Shown here: in pieces, positions 42,485 through 54,342 of the stretch
Position numbering within the stretch: position 1 is the first letter of the stretch
How the letters are laid out: each line of letters opens with the position of its first letter
Source: Cellulomonas wangleii
GTDB lineage: Bacteria > Actinomycetota > Actinomycetes > Actinomycetales > Cellulomonadaceae
Direction of reading: 5' to 3'
Length of the DNA: 64,000 nt
Assembly (NCBI RefSeq): GCF_018388445.1
Contig: NZ_CP074405.1
Span: 1-64,000 of the forward strand
The notes under the pieces: model-generated
Told to the model about the DNA's origin: nothing
Database searches by the model: none
The model's input: only the letters and a program-made list of their open reading frames with translations
Program-made: the position numbers and the translations under genes

Positions 42485-43951
42485 GTGCACCAGGACACCG
42501 AGCGCTGCATCCGCGCCGTGCAGTCGAGGGACAGCCGGTTCGACGGCTGGTTCTTCACCGCCGTCCTGAGCACGGGCATCTACTGCCGGCCGAGCTGCCC
42601 GGTGCCACCTCCCAAGGTCGTGAACATGCGGTTCATGCCGACCTCGGCCGCGGCCCAGCAGGCCGGGTTCCGGGCGTGCAAACGGTGCCGCCCGGACGCC
42701 AGCCCCGGCTCGCCGGAGTGGAACCAGCGGGCCGACCTGACGGCGCGGGCCATGCGGCTCATCGCCGACGGCGTGGTCGACCGGTCGGGGGTCTCCGGGC
42801 TCGCCTCGCGACTCGGGTACAGCGTGCGACAGGTCGAACGGCACCTGCGCGAGGAGCTGGGGACGGGCCCTCTCGCCCTCGCTCGCGCGCAGCGGGCGCA
42901 GACGGCGCGCCTCCTGCTGGAGGGCACAGGGCTGCCGATGGCTGACGTGGCGTTCGCCGCCGGCTTCTCCAGCGTCCGGTCGTTCAACGACACCGTGCGC
43001 GAGGTCTTCGCGCTGGCCCCCACCGAGCTGCGCCGTCGCGGCGCGGGCAGCGAGCTCGCCGCACCCGGGGTGCTGACCGTGCGGTTGCCCTTCCGTGAGC
43101 CGCTGTGCCCGGACAACCTCTTCGGCCACCTCGTCGAGACGGCGGTGCCCGGTGTGGAGGAGTGGCGTGACGGCGCGTTCCGTTGCTCCTTGCGGCTCGG
43201 GACCGGGCACGCGATCGCCTCCCTGCGTCCGATGCCGCAGCACGTCGTCTGCGAGCTCGTCCTCAGCGACCTGCGCCACCTGTCGACGGCGATCGCGCGC
43301 TGCCGCCGCCTGCTCGACCTCGACGCCGACCCCGTGGCCGTCGACGACGCCCTGCGTGCCGACCCGGTCCTGCAGCCCCTCGTCGACGCGGCACCCGGCC
43401 GCCGCGTGCCGCGCACGACCGACCCGGAGGGCTTCGCCGTGCGGGCCGTGCTGGGCCAGCAGGTCTCGACGGCCGCCGCGCGCACCCACGCGGCCCGGTT
43501 GGTCGTCGCGCACGGAACCCCGATCGACGATCCCCACGGCGGCCTGACCCACCTGTTCCCGGAGCCGTCGAGCCTTGCTTCGCTCGACCCGGCCCGTCTG
43601 GCGTTCCCGACGTCCCGACGCCACGCCGTCCTGCGGCTCGTCGAGGCGCTCGCCGACGGCAGCGTCGACCTCGGAGCGGGCGGCGACTGGCAGGAGGCGC
43701 GCGCCCGCCTGGCGGCGCTGCCGGGGATCGGGCCCTGGACTGTGGAGATGATCGCGATGCGGGCGCTCGGCGACCCCGACGCGTTCGTGCCGTCCGACCT
43801 CGGGGTGCGCGCAGCGGCGCAGCGGCTGGGCCTTCCCTCGACCCCTGGCGCCCTCACGCGGCGCGGCGCCCCGTGGCGACCGTGGCGGGCGTACGCGGTC
43901 CAGTACCTGTGGGCCGTCGGTGACCACCCCGTCAACCAGATGCCCTCGTGA
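42485..43951 (+). CDS. Ada-like regulator fused to AlkA DNA glycosylase
   Basis: Repair protein of 488 residues combining three parts: an Ada-type zinc domain that takes methyl groups from phosphotriesters (TGIYCRPSCP and CKRCRPD cysteines, to about residue 75), an AraC-type helix-turn-helix (SGLASRLGYSVRQVERHL, DVAFAAGFSSVRSFNDTV, to about 185), and an AlkA N-terminal plus HhH-GPD glycosylase domain (LPGIGPWTVEMIAMRAL and catalytic Asp in PSDLGVRAA) that removes alkylated bases. No O6-methylguanine transferase domain is present. GTG at 42485 has AAGACT 6 nt before it; ATG at 42434 is the alternative. Confidence 0.9.
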   Translation: MHQDTERCIRAVQSRDSRFDGWFFTAVLSTGIYCRPSCPVPPPKVVNMRFMPTSAAAQQAGFRACKRCRPDASPGSPEWNQRADLTARAMRLIADGVVDRSGVSGLASRLGYSVRQVERHLREELGTGPLALARAQRAQTARLLLEGTGLPMADVAFAAGFSSVRSFNDTVREVFALAPTELRRRGAGSELAAPGVLTVRLPFREPLCPDNLFGHLVETAVPGVEEWRDGAFRCSLRLGTGHAIASLRPMPQHVVCELVLSDLRHLSTAIARCRRLLDLDADPVAVDDALRADPVLQPLVDAAPGRRVPRTTDPEGFAVRAVLGQQVSTAAARTHAARLVVAHGTPIDDPHGGLTHLFPEPSSLASLDPARLAFPTSRRHAVLRLVEALADGSVDLGAGGDWQEARARLAALPGIGPWTVEMIAMRALGDPDAFVPSDLGVRAAAQRLGLPSTPGALTRRGAPWRPWRAYAVQYLWAVGDHPVNQMPS

Positions 43952-44013
43952 GCCGGCACCCGATCGCGGCCAGGAGACCCGATGAAACGCTCACGGACAC
44001 CGAGGAGAACGCC

Positions 44014-44865
44014 ATGACCACCACGACCGACCGTGCACCGGCATCGGCCGCCGAGCGTGCACAGCGATTCCGGGACCTGCACGACCGGCTCCTCGTCCTG
44101 CCCAACGCCTGGGACGCCTGCAGCGCGGCGATCGTCGTAGCCGCCGGCGCCGCCGCGGTGGCGACGACGAGCGGAGGTGTCGCCTGGTCGCTGGGACGCG
44201 GCGACGGCGAGCTGCTCACCCGGGAGGAGACGGCCGAGGTCGTGCGCCGCATCGCGCAGGCGGTCGACGTGCCGGTGACCGCCGACGTCGAGGGTGGCTA
44301 CGGGCCCGCACCCGAGGACGTCGCACGCACGGTCGGGCTCGTGGTGTCCGCCGGTGCCGTCGGGGTGAACGTCGAGGACCTCGACCCCGGGGCGGGGTCG
44401 CTCCACCCGGTGGACGCGCAGGTCGCACGGATCGCGGCCGCGCGCGAGGCCGCTGCCGCCGCCGGGCTCCCGGGGATCGTCGTCAACGCCCGCACCGACG
44501 TCCACCTGCGCGGCGTCGGCGCGGCGGACACACGGCTCGACGAGACCGTCGAACGGGCGCGTCGGTACGTCGCGGCCGGCGCCGACTGCGTCTTCGTCCC
44601 GGGCCTGCTCGACCTGCCCGAGCTGGAGACGCTCGCACGGGCCGTCCCCGCGCCGATCAACGCCATGGCGGTGCCGGGCGGCCCCTCCGTCGCTGCACTC
44701 GCCGCGGCGGGTGTCCGCCGGGTCAGCGTCGGCACGGCCCTGGCCGAAGCCGCCTACACGACGGCGCGCGCGGCTGCCACGGCGTTCCTGCAGGACGGCG
44801 AGCTCCCGGTCGCGGGGGACGCGCTGGACTACGGCGCGCTCCAGGCGCTGAGCGCGCGCGGCTGA
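44014..44865 (+). CDS. isocitrate lyase/PEP mutase family protein
   Basis: A 283-residue TIM-barrel protein of the ICL/PEP-mutase superfamily, in the short subgroup (oxaloacetate decarboxylase/carboxyvinyl-phosphonate-like). Visible are LPNAWDACSA at the N-terminus, ADVEGGYG with the metal-binding acidic residues, GVNVEDL, and VNARTDVHL. The KKCGH-type catalytic Cys loop of true isocitrate lyase is absent. Substrate unknown. ATG at 44014 follows GAGGAGAAC; the gene lies 62 bp behind the Ada/AlkA gene, so co-transcription is possible. Confidence 0.8.
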   Translation: MTTTTDRAPASAAERAQRFRDLHDRLLVLPNAWDACSAAIVVAAGAAAVATTSGGVAWSLGRGDGELLTREETAEVVRRIAQAVDVPVTADVEGGYGPAPEDVARTVGLVVSAGAVGVNVEDLDPGAGSLHPVDAQVARIAAAREAAAAAGLPGIVVNARTDVHLRGVGAADTRLDETVERARRYVAAGADCVFVPGLLDLPELETLARAVPAPINAMAVPGGPSVAALAAAGVRRVSVGTALAEAAYTTARAAATAFLQDGELPVAGDALDYGALQALSARG

Positions 44866-44956
44866 CGAGAGGTCCTTCGTGCCGTACCGGCACGTCGACG
44901 ACCGTCCGGCGCGGCCGGGCGGTCAGGCGTCCAGGGGCAGGGGCAAGGCGAAGGCC

Positions 44957-44991
44957 CCGGTGGTGAAGCGGCTCCACCGCGTCACCACCGG
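44957..44991. terminator. hairpin between PEP-mutase-like gene and aceB
   Basis: A 10-bp stem (CCGGTGGTGA with TCACCACCGG) and a 15-nt loop, between two convergent genes. Confidence 0.5.
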
Positions 44992-45042
44992 AGGCCCTCG
45001 CGCCCGGGCTGCCCGACCGAACGCCCGGATCGGCCGCCCTCG

Positions 45043-46710
<1,668 letters not shown>

Positions 46711-46795
46711 GACGTTCTCCTGGTTCGTGATCAGCGTGAGGGGACCTCTGCGGGAGGGCCGAGCGGCGTGCCGCGAGAGGGTCGGGCCGGGCGGG

Positions 46796-48151
46796 TCAGT
46801 GGCGGAACTGGGCCGTCTCGGTGGAGCCGGCCAGCGCGAGGGTGGCGCTGTCGGGGCTGATCGCGGTGGCGACCTGGTCGAAGTAGCCCGTGCCGACCTC
46901 CCGCTGGTGGCGGGTCGCGGTGTAGCCGTCGGCCTCGGCGGCGAGCTCGGCCGTCTGCAGGTCGACGTAGGCGCTCATGCCGCGCTCGGCGTAGCCGCGG
47001 GCGAGCGTGAACATCGACTCGTTGAGGGCGTGGAAGCCGGCGAGGGTGATGAACTGGAACGCGTACCCGTGGGCCGCCAGCTCGCGCTGGAACCGGGCGA
47101 TCTGCGCGTCGTCGAGGTGCGCGCGCCAGTTGAACGACGGCGAGCAGTTGTAGGCGAGGAGCTTGCCGGGGAACGCCTCGTGGATCCGCTCGGCGAACTC
47201 GACGGCCAGCGCGACGTCCGGCGTCGCCGTCTCGACCCAGATGAGGTCGGCGTGCGGTGCGTACGCCTGCGCCCGTGCGACCACCGCGTCGAGGCCCGGG
47301 CGGACCCGGAAGTACCCCTCGGCGGTGCGCTCGCCCGTGAGGAACTCCTGGTCGCGCTCGTCGACGTCCGACGTCAGCAGGTCCGCACCGAGGGAGTCGG
47401 TGCGGGCGACGACGACCGTCGGGGCGCCGGCCACGTCGGCCGCGAGCCGTGCCGCGGACAGCGTGCGCACGTGCTGCGACGTCGGGACCAGGACCTTGCC
47501 GCCCAGGTGGCCGCACTTCTTCTCCGCGGCGAGCTGGTCCTCCCAGTGCACGCCCGCGGCACCGGCGGCGATCATCGCGTGCATCAGCTCGTACGCGTTG
47601 AGCGGGCCACCGAACCCGGCCTCGGCGTCGGCGACGATCGGCGCGAGCCAGTCACGCGTCGGCGTGCCGTTCTCGGCGACGTCGATCTGGTCCGCCCGCA
47701 GCAGCGCGTTGTTGATGCGCCGCACGACGGCCGGCACGGAGTTGGCCGGGTAGAGCGACTGGTCGGGGTACGTCTGGCCCGACAGGTTCGCGTCGGCGGC
47801 GACCTGCCAGCCGGACAGGTAGATCGCCTCGAGCCCCGCGCGGACCTGCTGGACGGCCTGGTTGCCCGTCAGCGCGCCGAGCGCCGGCACGTGCGTGCGG
47901 GTGTGCAGCAGCTCCCACAGCCGCTCGGCGCCGCGCCGGGCCAGCGTGGGGTCCTCGCGGACCGAGCCGCGCAGCCGCACGACGTCGGCACCGGTGTGCC
48001 GGCGCTCGATGCCGGCCCAGCGCGGGTCGGTGCGCCACTCGTGCTCGAGCTCCTCGGCGGTGCGGGTCTGCGCGCCGGGGCGGACGTCGACCGCACCCGC
48101 GACGGCGGCGGGGGCCTGCAGGTCGTCCAGCGGGGTGGTGGGAGCGGTCAT
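46796..48151 (-). CDS. aceA: isocitrate lyase
   Basis: First glyoxylate-shunt enzyme: splits isocitrate into glyoxylate and succinate. The 451-residue product has the catalytic [11 protein letters not shown] motif near residue 212, the metal site ADAEAGFGG near 175, and SPSFNWR near 346. ATG at 48151 follows GAGAGG. Two inverted repeats (48261-48284 and 48329-48350) lie in the gap to the divergent ramB-like regulator gene. Confidence 0.96.
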   Translation of the reverse strand: MTAPTTPLDDLQAPAAVAGAVDVRPGAQTRTAEELEHEWRTDPRWAGIERRHTGADVVRLRGSVREDPTLARRGAERLWELLHTRTHVPALGALTGNQAVQQVRAGLEAIYLSGWQVAADANLSGQTYPDQSLYPANSVPAVVRRINNALLRADQIDVAENGTPTRDWLAPIVADAEAGFGGPLNAYELMHAMIAAGAAGVHWEDQLAAEKKCGHLGGKVLVPTSQHVRTLSAARLAADVAGAPTVVVARTDSLGADLLTSDVDERDQEFLTGERTAEGYFRVRPGLDAVVARAQAYAPHADLIWVETATPDVALAVEFAERIHEAFPGKLLAYNCSPSFNWRAHLDDAQIARFQRELAAHGYAFQFITLAGFHALNESMFTLARGYAERGMSAYVDLQTAELAAEADGYTATRHQREVGTGYFDQVATAISPDSATLALAGSTETAQFRH

Positions 48152-48260
48152 CGTCGTGCCTCTCGCGTCGTGCGTGGCCCCGGAGGGCGTCCGGGGGGAG
48201 CCGGTCGGCGTCCCACGACCAACGTGCCCGCTCGGCGAGGGCCGTGGGGCGGTCGCGGCT

Positions 48261-48284
48261 GCGGAAGATCGGGGACTCTTCCGC
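48261..48284. promoter_or_regulatory. candidate RamB operator 1
   Basis: GCGGAAGA and TCTTCCGC form a perfect 8-bp inverted repeat with an 8-nt spacer (TCGGGGAC). It lies 110-133 bp upstream of aceA in the shared aceA/ramB region. Confidence 0.6.
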
Positions 48285-48328
48285 GGCGCGCAACAGGCCG
48301 GGTCGTCGCACCGCTCGAACGAGCCGAT

Positions 48329-48350
48329 GTGAAGAGTGACGGTTCTTCAC
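48329..48350. promoter_or_regulatory. candidate RamB operator 2
   Basis: GTGAAGA and TCTTCAC form a perfect 7-bp inverted repeat, again with an 8-nt spacer. The core GAAGA-N8-TCTTC is the same as in operator 1, 67 bp away centre to centre. A half-site (GCGGAAGA) follows at 48371-48378. Confidence 0.6.
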
Positions 48351-48470
48351 AGGGAATCGACCGGTTCGCCGCGGAAGATCGACGCATCCGTGCACGTCAG
48401 CCGATCAACGACGGAAGGATCTCGATGCTTCTCCTGGACGGGACCGTTCCCACGGTGTGACGCTGACACG

Positions 48471-50114
48471 GTGACGACGACGGCACCCCGGCCCCCGGAC
48501 CCCCGACGCGCGATCGACCCTGCGGCCGGTCGCGTCGCGGCCTCGAGGGCCGCGTCGGCCTCCCGCGCGCCCGGGGGAGGGGTGGGACGCCCGAGGCCTG
48601 CCGAGCCCGGTACGTCTCGCGGCAGGACTGCGGACGCCGGTACCGACCCGGTCTCCCGCGGGTCCGGGGACGGGGGCGGCGCGACCGTCGACACCCTGGT
48701 CCTGGGCCGCCTCGTGCGTCACCTGCGCACCGCGCGTGGCATGACGCTCGACGACCTCGGGCGCGCGATCGGGCGGGCGCCGTCGCAGGTGTCGATGCTG
48801 GAGAACGGGCACCGCGAGCCCAAGCTGTCGCTGCTGGCGCAGGTGGCCGAGGCGCTCGGCGTCCCGCTGCGGGACCTGCTCAGCCCCGAGCCCCCCACGC
48901 GCCGTGCCGCGCTCGAGGTGCAGCTGGAGCGGGCGCAGCGTGGCCCGCTGTTCGCCAGCCTCGGCATGCCGACGGTGAAGGTGGGTCGCTCGCTGCCGTC
49001 CGACGCGCTCGAGGCGCTCGTCGCGCTGCAGGACCAGGTGCAGCGGCTGCTGACGGAGAACGCGGCCACGCCCGAGGAGGCGCGGCGCGCGAACGCCGAG
49101 CTGCGGTCCCGGATGCGCGCGCAGGACAACTACTTCCCCGCGCTCGAGGAGCACGCGCGGACCCTGCTGGACGCCGTCGGGCACCACGGTGGCCCGCTGT
49201 CGCAGCGCGCGACGGCGGAGATCGCGGCGCACCTCGGCTTCACGCTGCACTACGTCGCCGACCTGCCGCACTCGACGCGCACGGTCACGGACCTCGCGCA
49301 CGGGCGCATCTACCTGCCGCAGACCGGTGCCGCGCACAACGACTCACGCTCGCCGCTGCTGCAGGCCGTCGCGTCGCACGTGCTGGGGCACTCTGAGCCC
49401 GTCGACTACGCGGACTTCCTGCGCCAGCGGGTGGAGGCGAACTACCTGGCCGCGGCGCTGATGATCCCCGAGGCGTCGGCCGTGGCGTTCCTCGGCGACG
49501 CCAAGGCCGAGCGGCGGCTGTCGGTGGAGGACCTGCGCGACACCTACGCCGTGCCGTACGAGACGGCGGCCCACCGCTTCACCAACCTCGCCACGCGGCA
49601 CCTGCAGATCCCGGTGCACTTCATGAAGGTCCACGAGGGCGGCACGCTGCACAAGGCGTACGAGAACGACGGCGTCGTGTTCCCGTCGGACCCCCTGGGG
49701 GCGATCGAGGGGCAGCCCGTGTGCCGGCAGTGGACGGCGCGCGTGGTGTTCACGCTCGACGACCGGTTCAGCCCGTACTACCAGTACACGGACACGTCGT
49801 CGGGCACGTTCTGGTGCACGTCGCGCGTGCAGGGGTCATCCCAGGGTGCCTTCTCCGTGAGCGTCGGGACGCCCTTCGCGCACGTCCGCTGGTTCCGGGG
49901 GCGCGAGACGACGGAGCGCTCGGCGTCGCGCTGCCCGGACGCGTCGTGCTGCCGGGAGGCGCCGCGCGCACTCGCGAGCCGCTGGGAGGACCAGGCGTTC
50001 CCGAGCGCCCGGCCGCACGCGTCGCTGCTGGCCGCGCTGCCGGTGGGCGTGTTCCCCGGCGTGGACCAGACCGAGGTCTACGAGTTCCTCGAGCGGCACG
50101 CGCCTCGGTCCTAG
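48471..50114 (+). CDS. ramB: RamB-type XRE-family regulator of acetate metabolism
   Basis: A 547-residue transcription factor. After a disordered N-terminus (about residues 1-75) comes an XRE helix-turn-helix ([20 protein letters not shown], then [13 protein letters not shown]), then an ImmA/IrrE-like domain whose HExxH motif is altered (SHVLGHSEP), and the C-terminal DUF2083 domain ([20 protein letters not shown]; cysteines CPDASCC) typical of RamB and other short-chain fatty-acid regulators. Divergent position to aceA supports control of the glyoxylate genes. GTG at 48471 is the first start behind the operators; the true start could be further in. The stop overlaps that of pckG. Confidence 0.88.
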   Translation: MTTTAPRPPDPRRAIDPAAGRVAASRAASASRAPGGGVGRPRPAEPGTSRGRTADAGTDPVSRGSGDGGGATVDTLVLGRLVRHLRTARGMTLDDLGRAIGRAPSQVSMLENGHREPKLSLLAQVAEALGVPLRDLLSPEPPTRRAALEVQLERAQRGPLFASLGMPTVKVGRSLPSDALEALVALQDQVQRLLTENAATPEEARRANAELRSRMRAQDNYFPALEEHARTLLDAVGHHGGPLSQRATAEIAAHLGFTLHYVADLPHSTRTVTDLAHGRIYLPQTGAAHNDSRSPLLQAVASHVLGHSEPVDYADFLRQRVEANYLAAALMIPEASAVAFLGDAKAERRLSVEDLRDTYAVPYETAAHRFTNLATRHLQIPVHFMKVHEGGTLHKAYENDGVVFPSDPLGAIEGQPVCRQWTARVVFTLDDRFSPYYQYTDTSSGTFWCTSRVQGSSQGAFSVSVGTPFAHVRWFRGRETTERSASRCPDASCCREAPRALASRWEDQAFPSARPHASLLAALPVGVFPGVDQTEVYEFLERHAPRS

Positions 50115-51937
50115 GCCCGCCAGAGGCGCTGCTCGACATCGGTCAGCGCGTCCCGCACCGCGGCCGGCACACGCTCGCCCACCTCGTCGAACCAGGCGGC
50201 GGTCCGCGCCACCTCCTGCCGCCAGGCGTCCGTCGGCACGTCCAGCAGCGCCGCGAGCTCGCCGTCGCCGACGTCCGTCCCGGTGACGTCGAGCGCCCCC
50301 GGAGCGGGCACCAGGCCGACGGGCGTGTCGACCGCGGCCGACGACCCGTCGAGCCGTCCCAGCGCCCACGCCAGCACGCGGACGTTGTCCCCGAACCCCG
50401 GCCACAGGTACCGCCCGTCGGCGTCGGTGCGGAACCAGTTGACGCAGAACACCGCCGGCGCGCCGACCCCCAGCCGCTCGCCGACGCGCAGCCAGTGCGC
50501 CCAGTGGTCGGCCACGTGGTACCCGCAGAACGGCAGCATGGCGAACGGGTCGCGCCGCAGCTCCCCGACCGTCCCCTCGGCGGCCGCGGTCTGCTCGGAG
50601 GACACGGTCGCGCCCAGCAGCACGCCGTGCGCCCAGTCGCGCGCCTGCACCACCAGGGGCACGGTCGACGGACGACGACCGCCGAACAGGATCGCGTCGA
50701 CGGGCACGCCCTCGGGGTCGTCCCAGTCGGGGGCGATCGTCGGGCAGCGGTCCGCGCGCACCGTGAACCGGGAGTTGGGGTGGGCGGCGGGGCGGTCCGC
50801 GTCGGGCGTCCAGTCCTGGCCCCGCCAGTCGACGAGGTGGGCCGGCGGCTCGTCCGTCAGGCCCTCCCACCACACGTCGCCGTCGTCGGTCAGCGCGACG
50901 TTCGTGAAGATCGTGTCGCTCGCGACCATCTCGACCGCGGCGGGGTTGGTGCGCGGCCCCGTGCCGGGGGCGACGCCGAAGAACCCGGCCTCGGGGTTGA
51001 TGGCCCGCAGCCGCCCGTCGGGACCCGGCCGCATCCACGCGATGTCGTCACCGATCGTCTGCGCCGTCCAGCCGGGCAGCGTCGGGCTGAGCATCGCCAG
51101 GTTCGTCTTGCCGCACGCCGACGGGAAGGCCGCGGCGACGTGGAACGCGCGGCCCTGCGGGGACGTCAGCCGTAGCAGCAGCATGTGCTCCGCGAGCCAG
51201 CCCCCGTCGCGCCCCATGACGGACGCGATCCGCAGGGCGAAGCACTTCTTGCCCAGCAGCGCGTTGCCGCCGTACCCCGAGCCGTACGACCAGATCTCGC
51301 GGGTCTCGGGGAAGTGCACGACGTACTTGGTCGGGTTGCACGGCCACGTCACGTCGTCGGCGTCGCCCGGTGCGAGGGGCGCGCCGACGCTGTGGACGGC
51401 CGGGACGAACGCGCCGTCGGACCCGAGGTGCTCGAGCACGGCGGTCCCCACGCGGGTCATCAGGTGCATGCTCACCACGACGTACGGGGAGTCGGTCAGC
51501 TCGACGCCGTACTCGGCGAGCGGTGAGCCGACCGCACCCATCGCGAACGGCACGACGTACATCGTGCGGCCGCGCATCGAGCCGGCGAACACGTCACGCA
51601 GCTCGGTGCGCATCGCCGCGGGGTCGCGCCAGTTGTTCGTCGGACCGGCGTCGGCCTCGTGCTGCGAGCAGATGAAGGTGCGGCTCTCGACGCGCGCCAC
51701 GTCGTCCGGCGCGGAGCGCGCGAGGAAGCTGCGGGGACGACGCTGCGGGTCCAGCCGCACGAAGGTGCCCTGCGCGACGAGCAGCTCGCACAGCCGCGCG
51801 TACTCCTCGGGTGAGCCGTCGCACCAGACGACCTCGTCGGGCTGCGTCAGCTCCGCCGTCGCCGCGACCCAGGCGCGCAGGTCCGCGTGGGTCGTCGGGG
51901 CGCCGGTCGCCGTGGCCGGGGTGTCGAGCGTCGTCAT
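50111..51937 (-). CDS. pckG: phosphoenolpyruvate carboxykinase (GTP)
   Basis: Converts oxaloacetate to phosphoenolpyruvate, the committing step of gluconeogenesis from acetate. The 608-residue length and the P-loop [12 protein letters not shown] (near residue 276) with the mobile Cys mark the GTP-dependent class; [17 protein letters not shown] and [10 protein letters not shown] also fit. ATG at 51937 follows GGGAGG. It is convergent with ramB, their stop codons sharing the tetranucleotide CTAG at 50111-50114, with no terminator between. Confidence 0.96.
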   Translation of the reverse strand: MTTLDTPATATGAPTTHADLRAWVAATAELTQPDEVVWCDGSPEEYARLCELLVAQGTFVRLDPQRRPRSFLARSAPDDVARVESRTFICSQHEADAGPTNNWRDPAAMRTELRDVFAGSMRGRTMYVVPFAMGAVGSPLAEYGVELTDSPYVVVSMHLMTRVGTAVLEHLGSDGAFVPAVHSVGAPLAPGDADDVTWPCNPTKYVVHFPETREIWSYGSGYGGNALLGKKCFALRIASVMGRDGGWLAEHMLLLRLTSPQGRAFHVAAAFPSACGKTNLAMLSPTLPGWTAQTIGDDIAWMRPGPDGRLRAINPEAGFFGVAPGTGPRTNPAAVEMVASDTIFTNVALTDDGDVWWEGLTDEPPAHLVDWRGQDWTPDADRPAAHPNSRFTVRADRCPTIAPDWDDPEGVPVDAILFGGRRPSTVPLVVQARDWAHGVLLGATVSSEQTAAAEGTVGELRRDPFAMLPFCGYHVADHWAHWLRVGERLGVGAPAVFCVNWFRTDADGRYLWPGFGDNVRVLAWALGRLDGSSAAVDTPVGLVPAPGALDVTGTDVGDGELAALLDVPTDAWRQEVARTAAWFDEVGERVPAAVRDALTDVEQRLWRA

Positions 51938-52063
51938 CGTCCGTCCCTCCCGTGCGGCACGGCGTCACCGCCGTGGCGCGTGGTCCGTGCACCTGCGGCA
52001 CCGCACCGGAGCCGCATCTCCACCGTGGACCTGCACGAGCGCCGCGGCGAGCCGCGCGCGGGA

Positions 52064-52081
52064 GAAGTTCGGGGGATCTTC
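52064..52081. promoter_or_regulatory. candidate RamB operator 3, upstream of pckG
   Basis: GAAGT-N8-TCTTC, one mismatch from the GAAGA-N8-TCTTC form in front of aceA; the spacer TCGGGGGA is nearly that of operator 1. It lies about 127 bp upstream of the pckG start. The rest of the 319-bp gap 51938-52256 has no gene. Confidence 0.5.
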
Positions 52082-52256
52082 CTGGTGACGGAAGAGGTTG
52101 CAGCGGTCGCGCCCAGGCCGCGTGGAGCCGGTCCTGACGGCAGGCGTGCGGACCTGCTCGAGACGGAAAGGGACACGACGCGCGCGCGGACCCTGGTGGG
52201 CGACCCGGCTCCTGCCCGACCGTGCCGTGGTCACCGCGTCACACGGCGACCACCGC

Positions 52257-52850
52257 TCATCCCTGCAGGCGGCGACGGAGCTCGTCGTAGGTCGCCCGCA
52301 GGCGTGTGTCGTACCCACCGTCCTCGTCGAGGTCCTCGTCGTCCTCGAGGTAGGGGTCGCGGTCCTCGGCGGCGGCCAGCTGCGCCAGCGCCGCCCGCTC
52401 CTCCGCCTCGGGGTCGAAGTGGAGCGCCTCGATGAGGATGTCCGTGAGGTCCAGGGTCTGGGTGCCGTCCTGCGCGACCCGCACCGGGCAGACGGCACCG
52501 CGCACGTGGTGGTCGAACTCGTCGAGCAGCGGGGTCTGGCCGGGCCGGACCGTCAGCGTGACGGTCGGCGGCGGCTCCGTCAGCACCGCCAGCTCGGCGG
52601 CCGAGAGCGCGCGGATCTCCTCGAGCTCGGCGACGTCGACCGCGCTGCGCGGGAACAGCTGCCCGACCGTGAGGTCGGGGCGTGTGATCGCCAGGGTCGA
52701 GAGGCGGGACGCGGCCCGGGCCAGCCGGTCCGCGTGCTGGGCGAGCGCGCCGATCGTGAACTCGTCGGGCACGGTGCCGACGTGCAGCGTCCACGCGGAG
52801 ATGGCTTCGTCGATCGTCGCGATGATGTCCCGGGCCCTGTACTCGTCCAC
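52257..52850 (-). CDS. hypothetical acidic protein
   Basis: A 197-residue soluble protein of unknown function. Helical N-terminal part (YRARDIIATIDEAISAWTLH), a region with RPGQTPLLDEFDHHVRGAVC, and a very acidic tail (DRDPYLEDDEDLDEDGGYD). No membrane segment or known motif. GTG at 52850 follows GGAGG by 6 nt, which decides the start over the longer frame to 52949. Confidence 0.7.
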   Translation of the reverse strand: MDEYRARDIIATIDEAISAWTLHVGTVPDEFTIGALAQHADRLARAASRLSTLAITRPDLTVGQLFPRSAVDVAELEEIRALSAAELAVLTEPPPTVTLTVRPGQTPLLDEFDHHVRGAVCPVRVAQDGTQTLDLTDILIEALHFDPEAEERAALAQLAAAEDRDPYLEDDEDLDEDGGYDTRLRATYDELRRRLQG

Positions 52851-53026
52851 GTCGTCCTCCGTCGGATCGTCCACGTCCTGCCAGCAGCGGCACCCGACGG
52901 CCCGTTCAGGACCGCGGTCATCCGTACGGCGCAGGCACGCGGACGGCACGGCCGACCCGCCTCACCGCACCTCGCCCGTTCGGGCGACGACGGCTGCCGG
53001 CAGACGGCACGGGGCCAGGACGAGAG

Positions 53027-53560
53027 TCAGCGATCCGCGGCCGGGTCGAGCGCCTGGAACATGGCGTGGTCCTGCCAGCGGCCCGCGATCCTCAGGTACT
53101 GCGGCGCGGTGCCGTAGCGGACGAAGCCGTTGCGGGCGAGCACCCGCTGCGACGCGACGTTGTGCAGGAGCGTCTCGGCCTGCACGCGGTGCAGGCCGAG
53201 GTCGCGGAACGCGACGTCGAGCAGCTCCCCGACCGCCGCCGTCGCCAGGCCCCGGCCGTTGTGCGCCGAGGCCACCCAGTAGCTCAGGGCGCACGACTGC
53301 AGGGCTCCCCGGACCACGCCGGTCAGGGCGATCCGCCCGACCACGGACCCCTCGTCGACGATCACGTGCACCCGGCCGAGACCGTCGCGCTGCATCGCCA
53401 GGGCGTCGCGGACCGCCTCCCGCTGCCCGTCGAGAGAGAAGAAGGACTCGTCACGGATCGGGTCCCACGGCGCGAGGAACGCCCTGTCGACGCGCAGCAG
53501 GTCCACGAGCGCCGGCGCGTCGTCGAGCTCGATCGGGCGGGTCACGACGGTCGCGGGCAC
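53027..53560 (-). CDS. GNAT acetyltransferase, RimJ-like
   Basis: A 177-residue GNAT acetyltransferase of the ribosomal-protein-serine/alanine type. VIVDEGSVVGRIALTGVV, the CoA-binding YWVASAHNGRGLATAAVGEL (near residue 95) and HNVASQRVLARNGFVRYG fit the RimJ/RimL pattern. Substrate unknown. The GTG at 53560 has a weak -10 (CATCAT) 6 nt upstream. Confidence 0.82.
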   Translation of the reverse strand: MPATVVTRPIELDDAPALVDLLRVDRAFLAPWDPIRDESFFSLDGQREAVRDALAMQRDGLGRVHVIVDEGSVVGRIALTGVVRGALQSCALSYWVASAHNGRGLATAAVGELLDVAFRDLGLHRVQAETLLHNVASQRVLARNGFVRYGTAPQYLRIAGRWQDHAMFQALDPAADR

Positions 53561-53743
53561 GTCGCCATGATGGCGGACGTGCCCGCGGCGTGGCGGCCCG
53601 CGAGCGTCCCCGCGCCCGACCTGACGGTCCTGCGGCGCGCGGGACCGTCGGCGTGCGGGTGGAGCACCGGGCCGTCCGTTCCCCGCCGGCGCGGACGCGG
53701 GTAGCGTGGGGTGATCCGCTGCGCCGACCCGGGGGGAGCGCTC

Positions 53744-54304
53744 GTGACCGACCTCGACCTGGACCTCGACGAGGACCTCGAGCGTCCCGTCGTGACGCGC
53801 CGCCCCGCGGGGCCGCCGCCCCCGCTGTTCCAGCCGCTGTCCGCCACCGTGCGCTACCCGCCGGGGCCGGTGCCGGACGTCGAGGACGACGTGCCGCAGC
53901 CCGCCGCGACGCCGCGTCGCTGGGGCGCGCTCGTGCGGCAGCTGTTCGCACCGCGGACGTCCGTCGCCGCACGCCCGGTGACGGACGCGGGGCCGGCGCT
54001 GCGCACGCGGGCGTTCGTCCTGCGCGGGCGGGTCATGCTGCCCGTGGGTCCGTGGCCGCGCTCGCGGGTGGTCGCCGGGCTGCTCGGCGTCCTGCTCGGC
54101 GCGACGGGTCTGCACGCGGTCTACCTGGGCCACCGGCGCCGCGGCCTGCTCATGCTGGCGACCGCGGTGGTCGGTGGGGTGCTCACGCTCGGTCTGGCCA
54201 CCCTCGCGATGGGTGTGTGGGGATTCACCGAAGGGCTGCTCGTGCTGTGCGCCCGGCGCGGCCGGTTCGCGCACGACGCCTGGGGTCGGCCGCTGCGCGG
54301 CTGA
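53744..54304 (+). CDS. TM2-domain membrane protein
   Basis: A 186-residue protein with an acidic, then proline-rich cytoplasmic N-terminus (about 1-95) and a C-terminal TM2 domain of two membrane helices joined by a short turn: VVAGLLGVLLGATGLHAVYLGHRRRG and LLMLATAVVGGVLTLGLATLA. The Gly-x-H-x-x-Y-L-G core is the TM2 signature. Function unknown. GTG at 53744 follows GGGGGGAG; TAGCGT at 53702-53707 may be its -10. Confidence 0.85.
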   Translation: MTDLDLDLDEDLERPVVTRRPAGPPPPLFQPLSATVRYPPGPVPDVEDDVPQPAATPRRWGALVRQLFAPRTSVAARPVTDAGPALRTRAFVLRGRVMLPVGPWPRSRVVAGLLGVLLGATGLHAVYLGHRRRGLLMLATAVVGGVLTLGLATLAMGVWGFTEGLLVLCARRGRFAHDAWGRPLRG

Positions 54305-54342
54305 GGCACGGGCCGCTGCGGTGGCCGGAACGCGCCGCCGCG

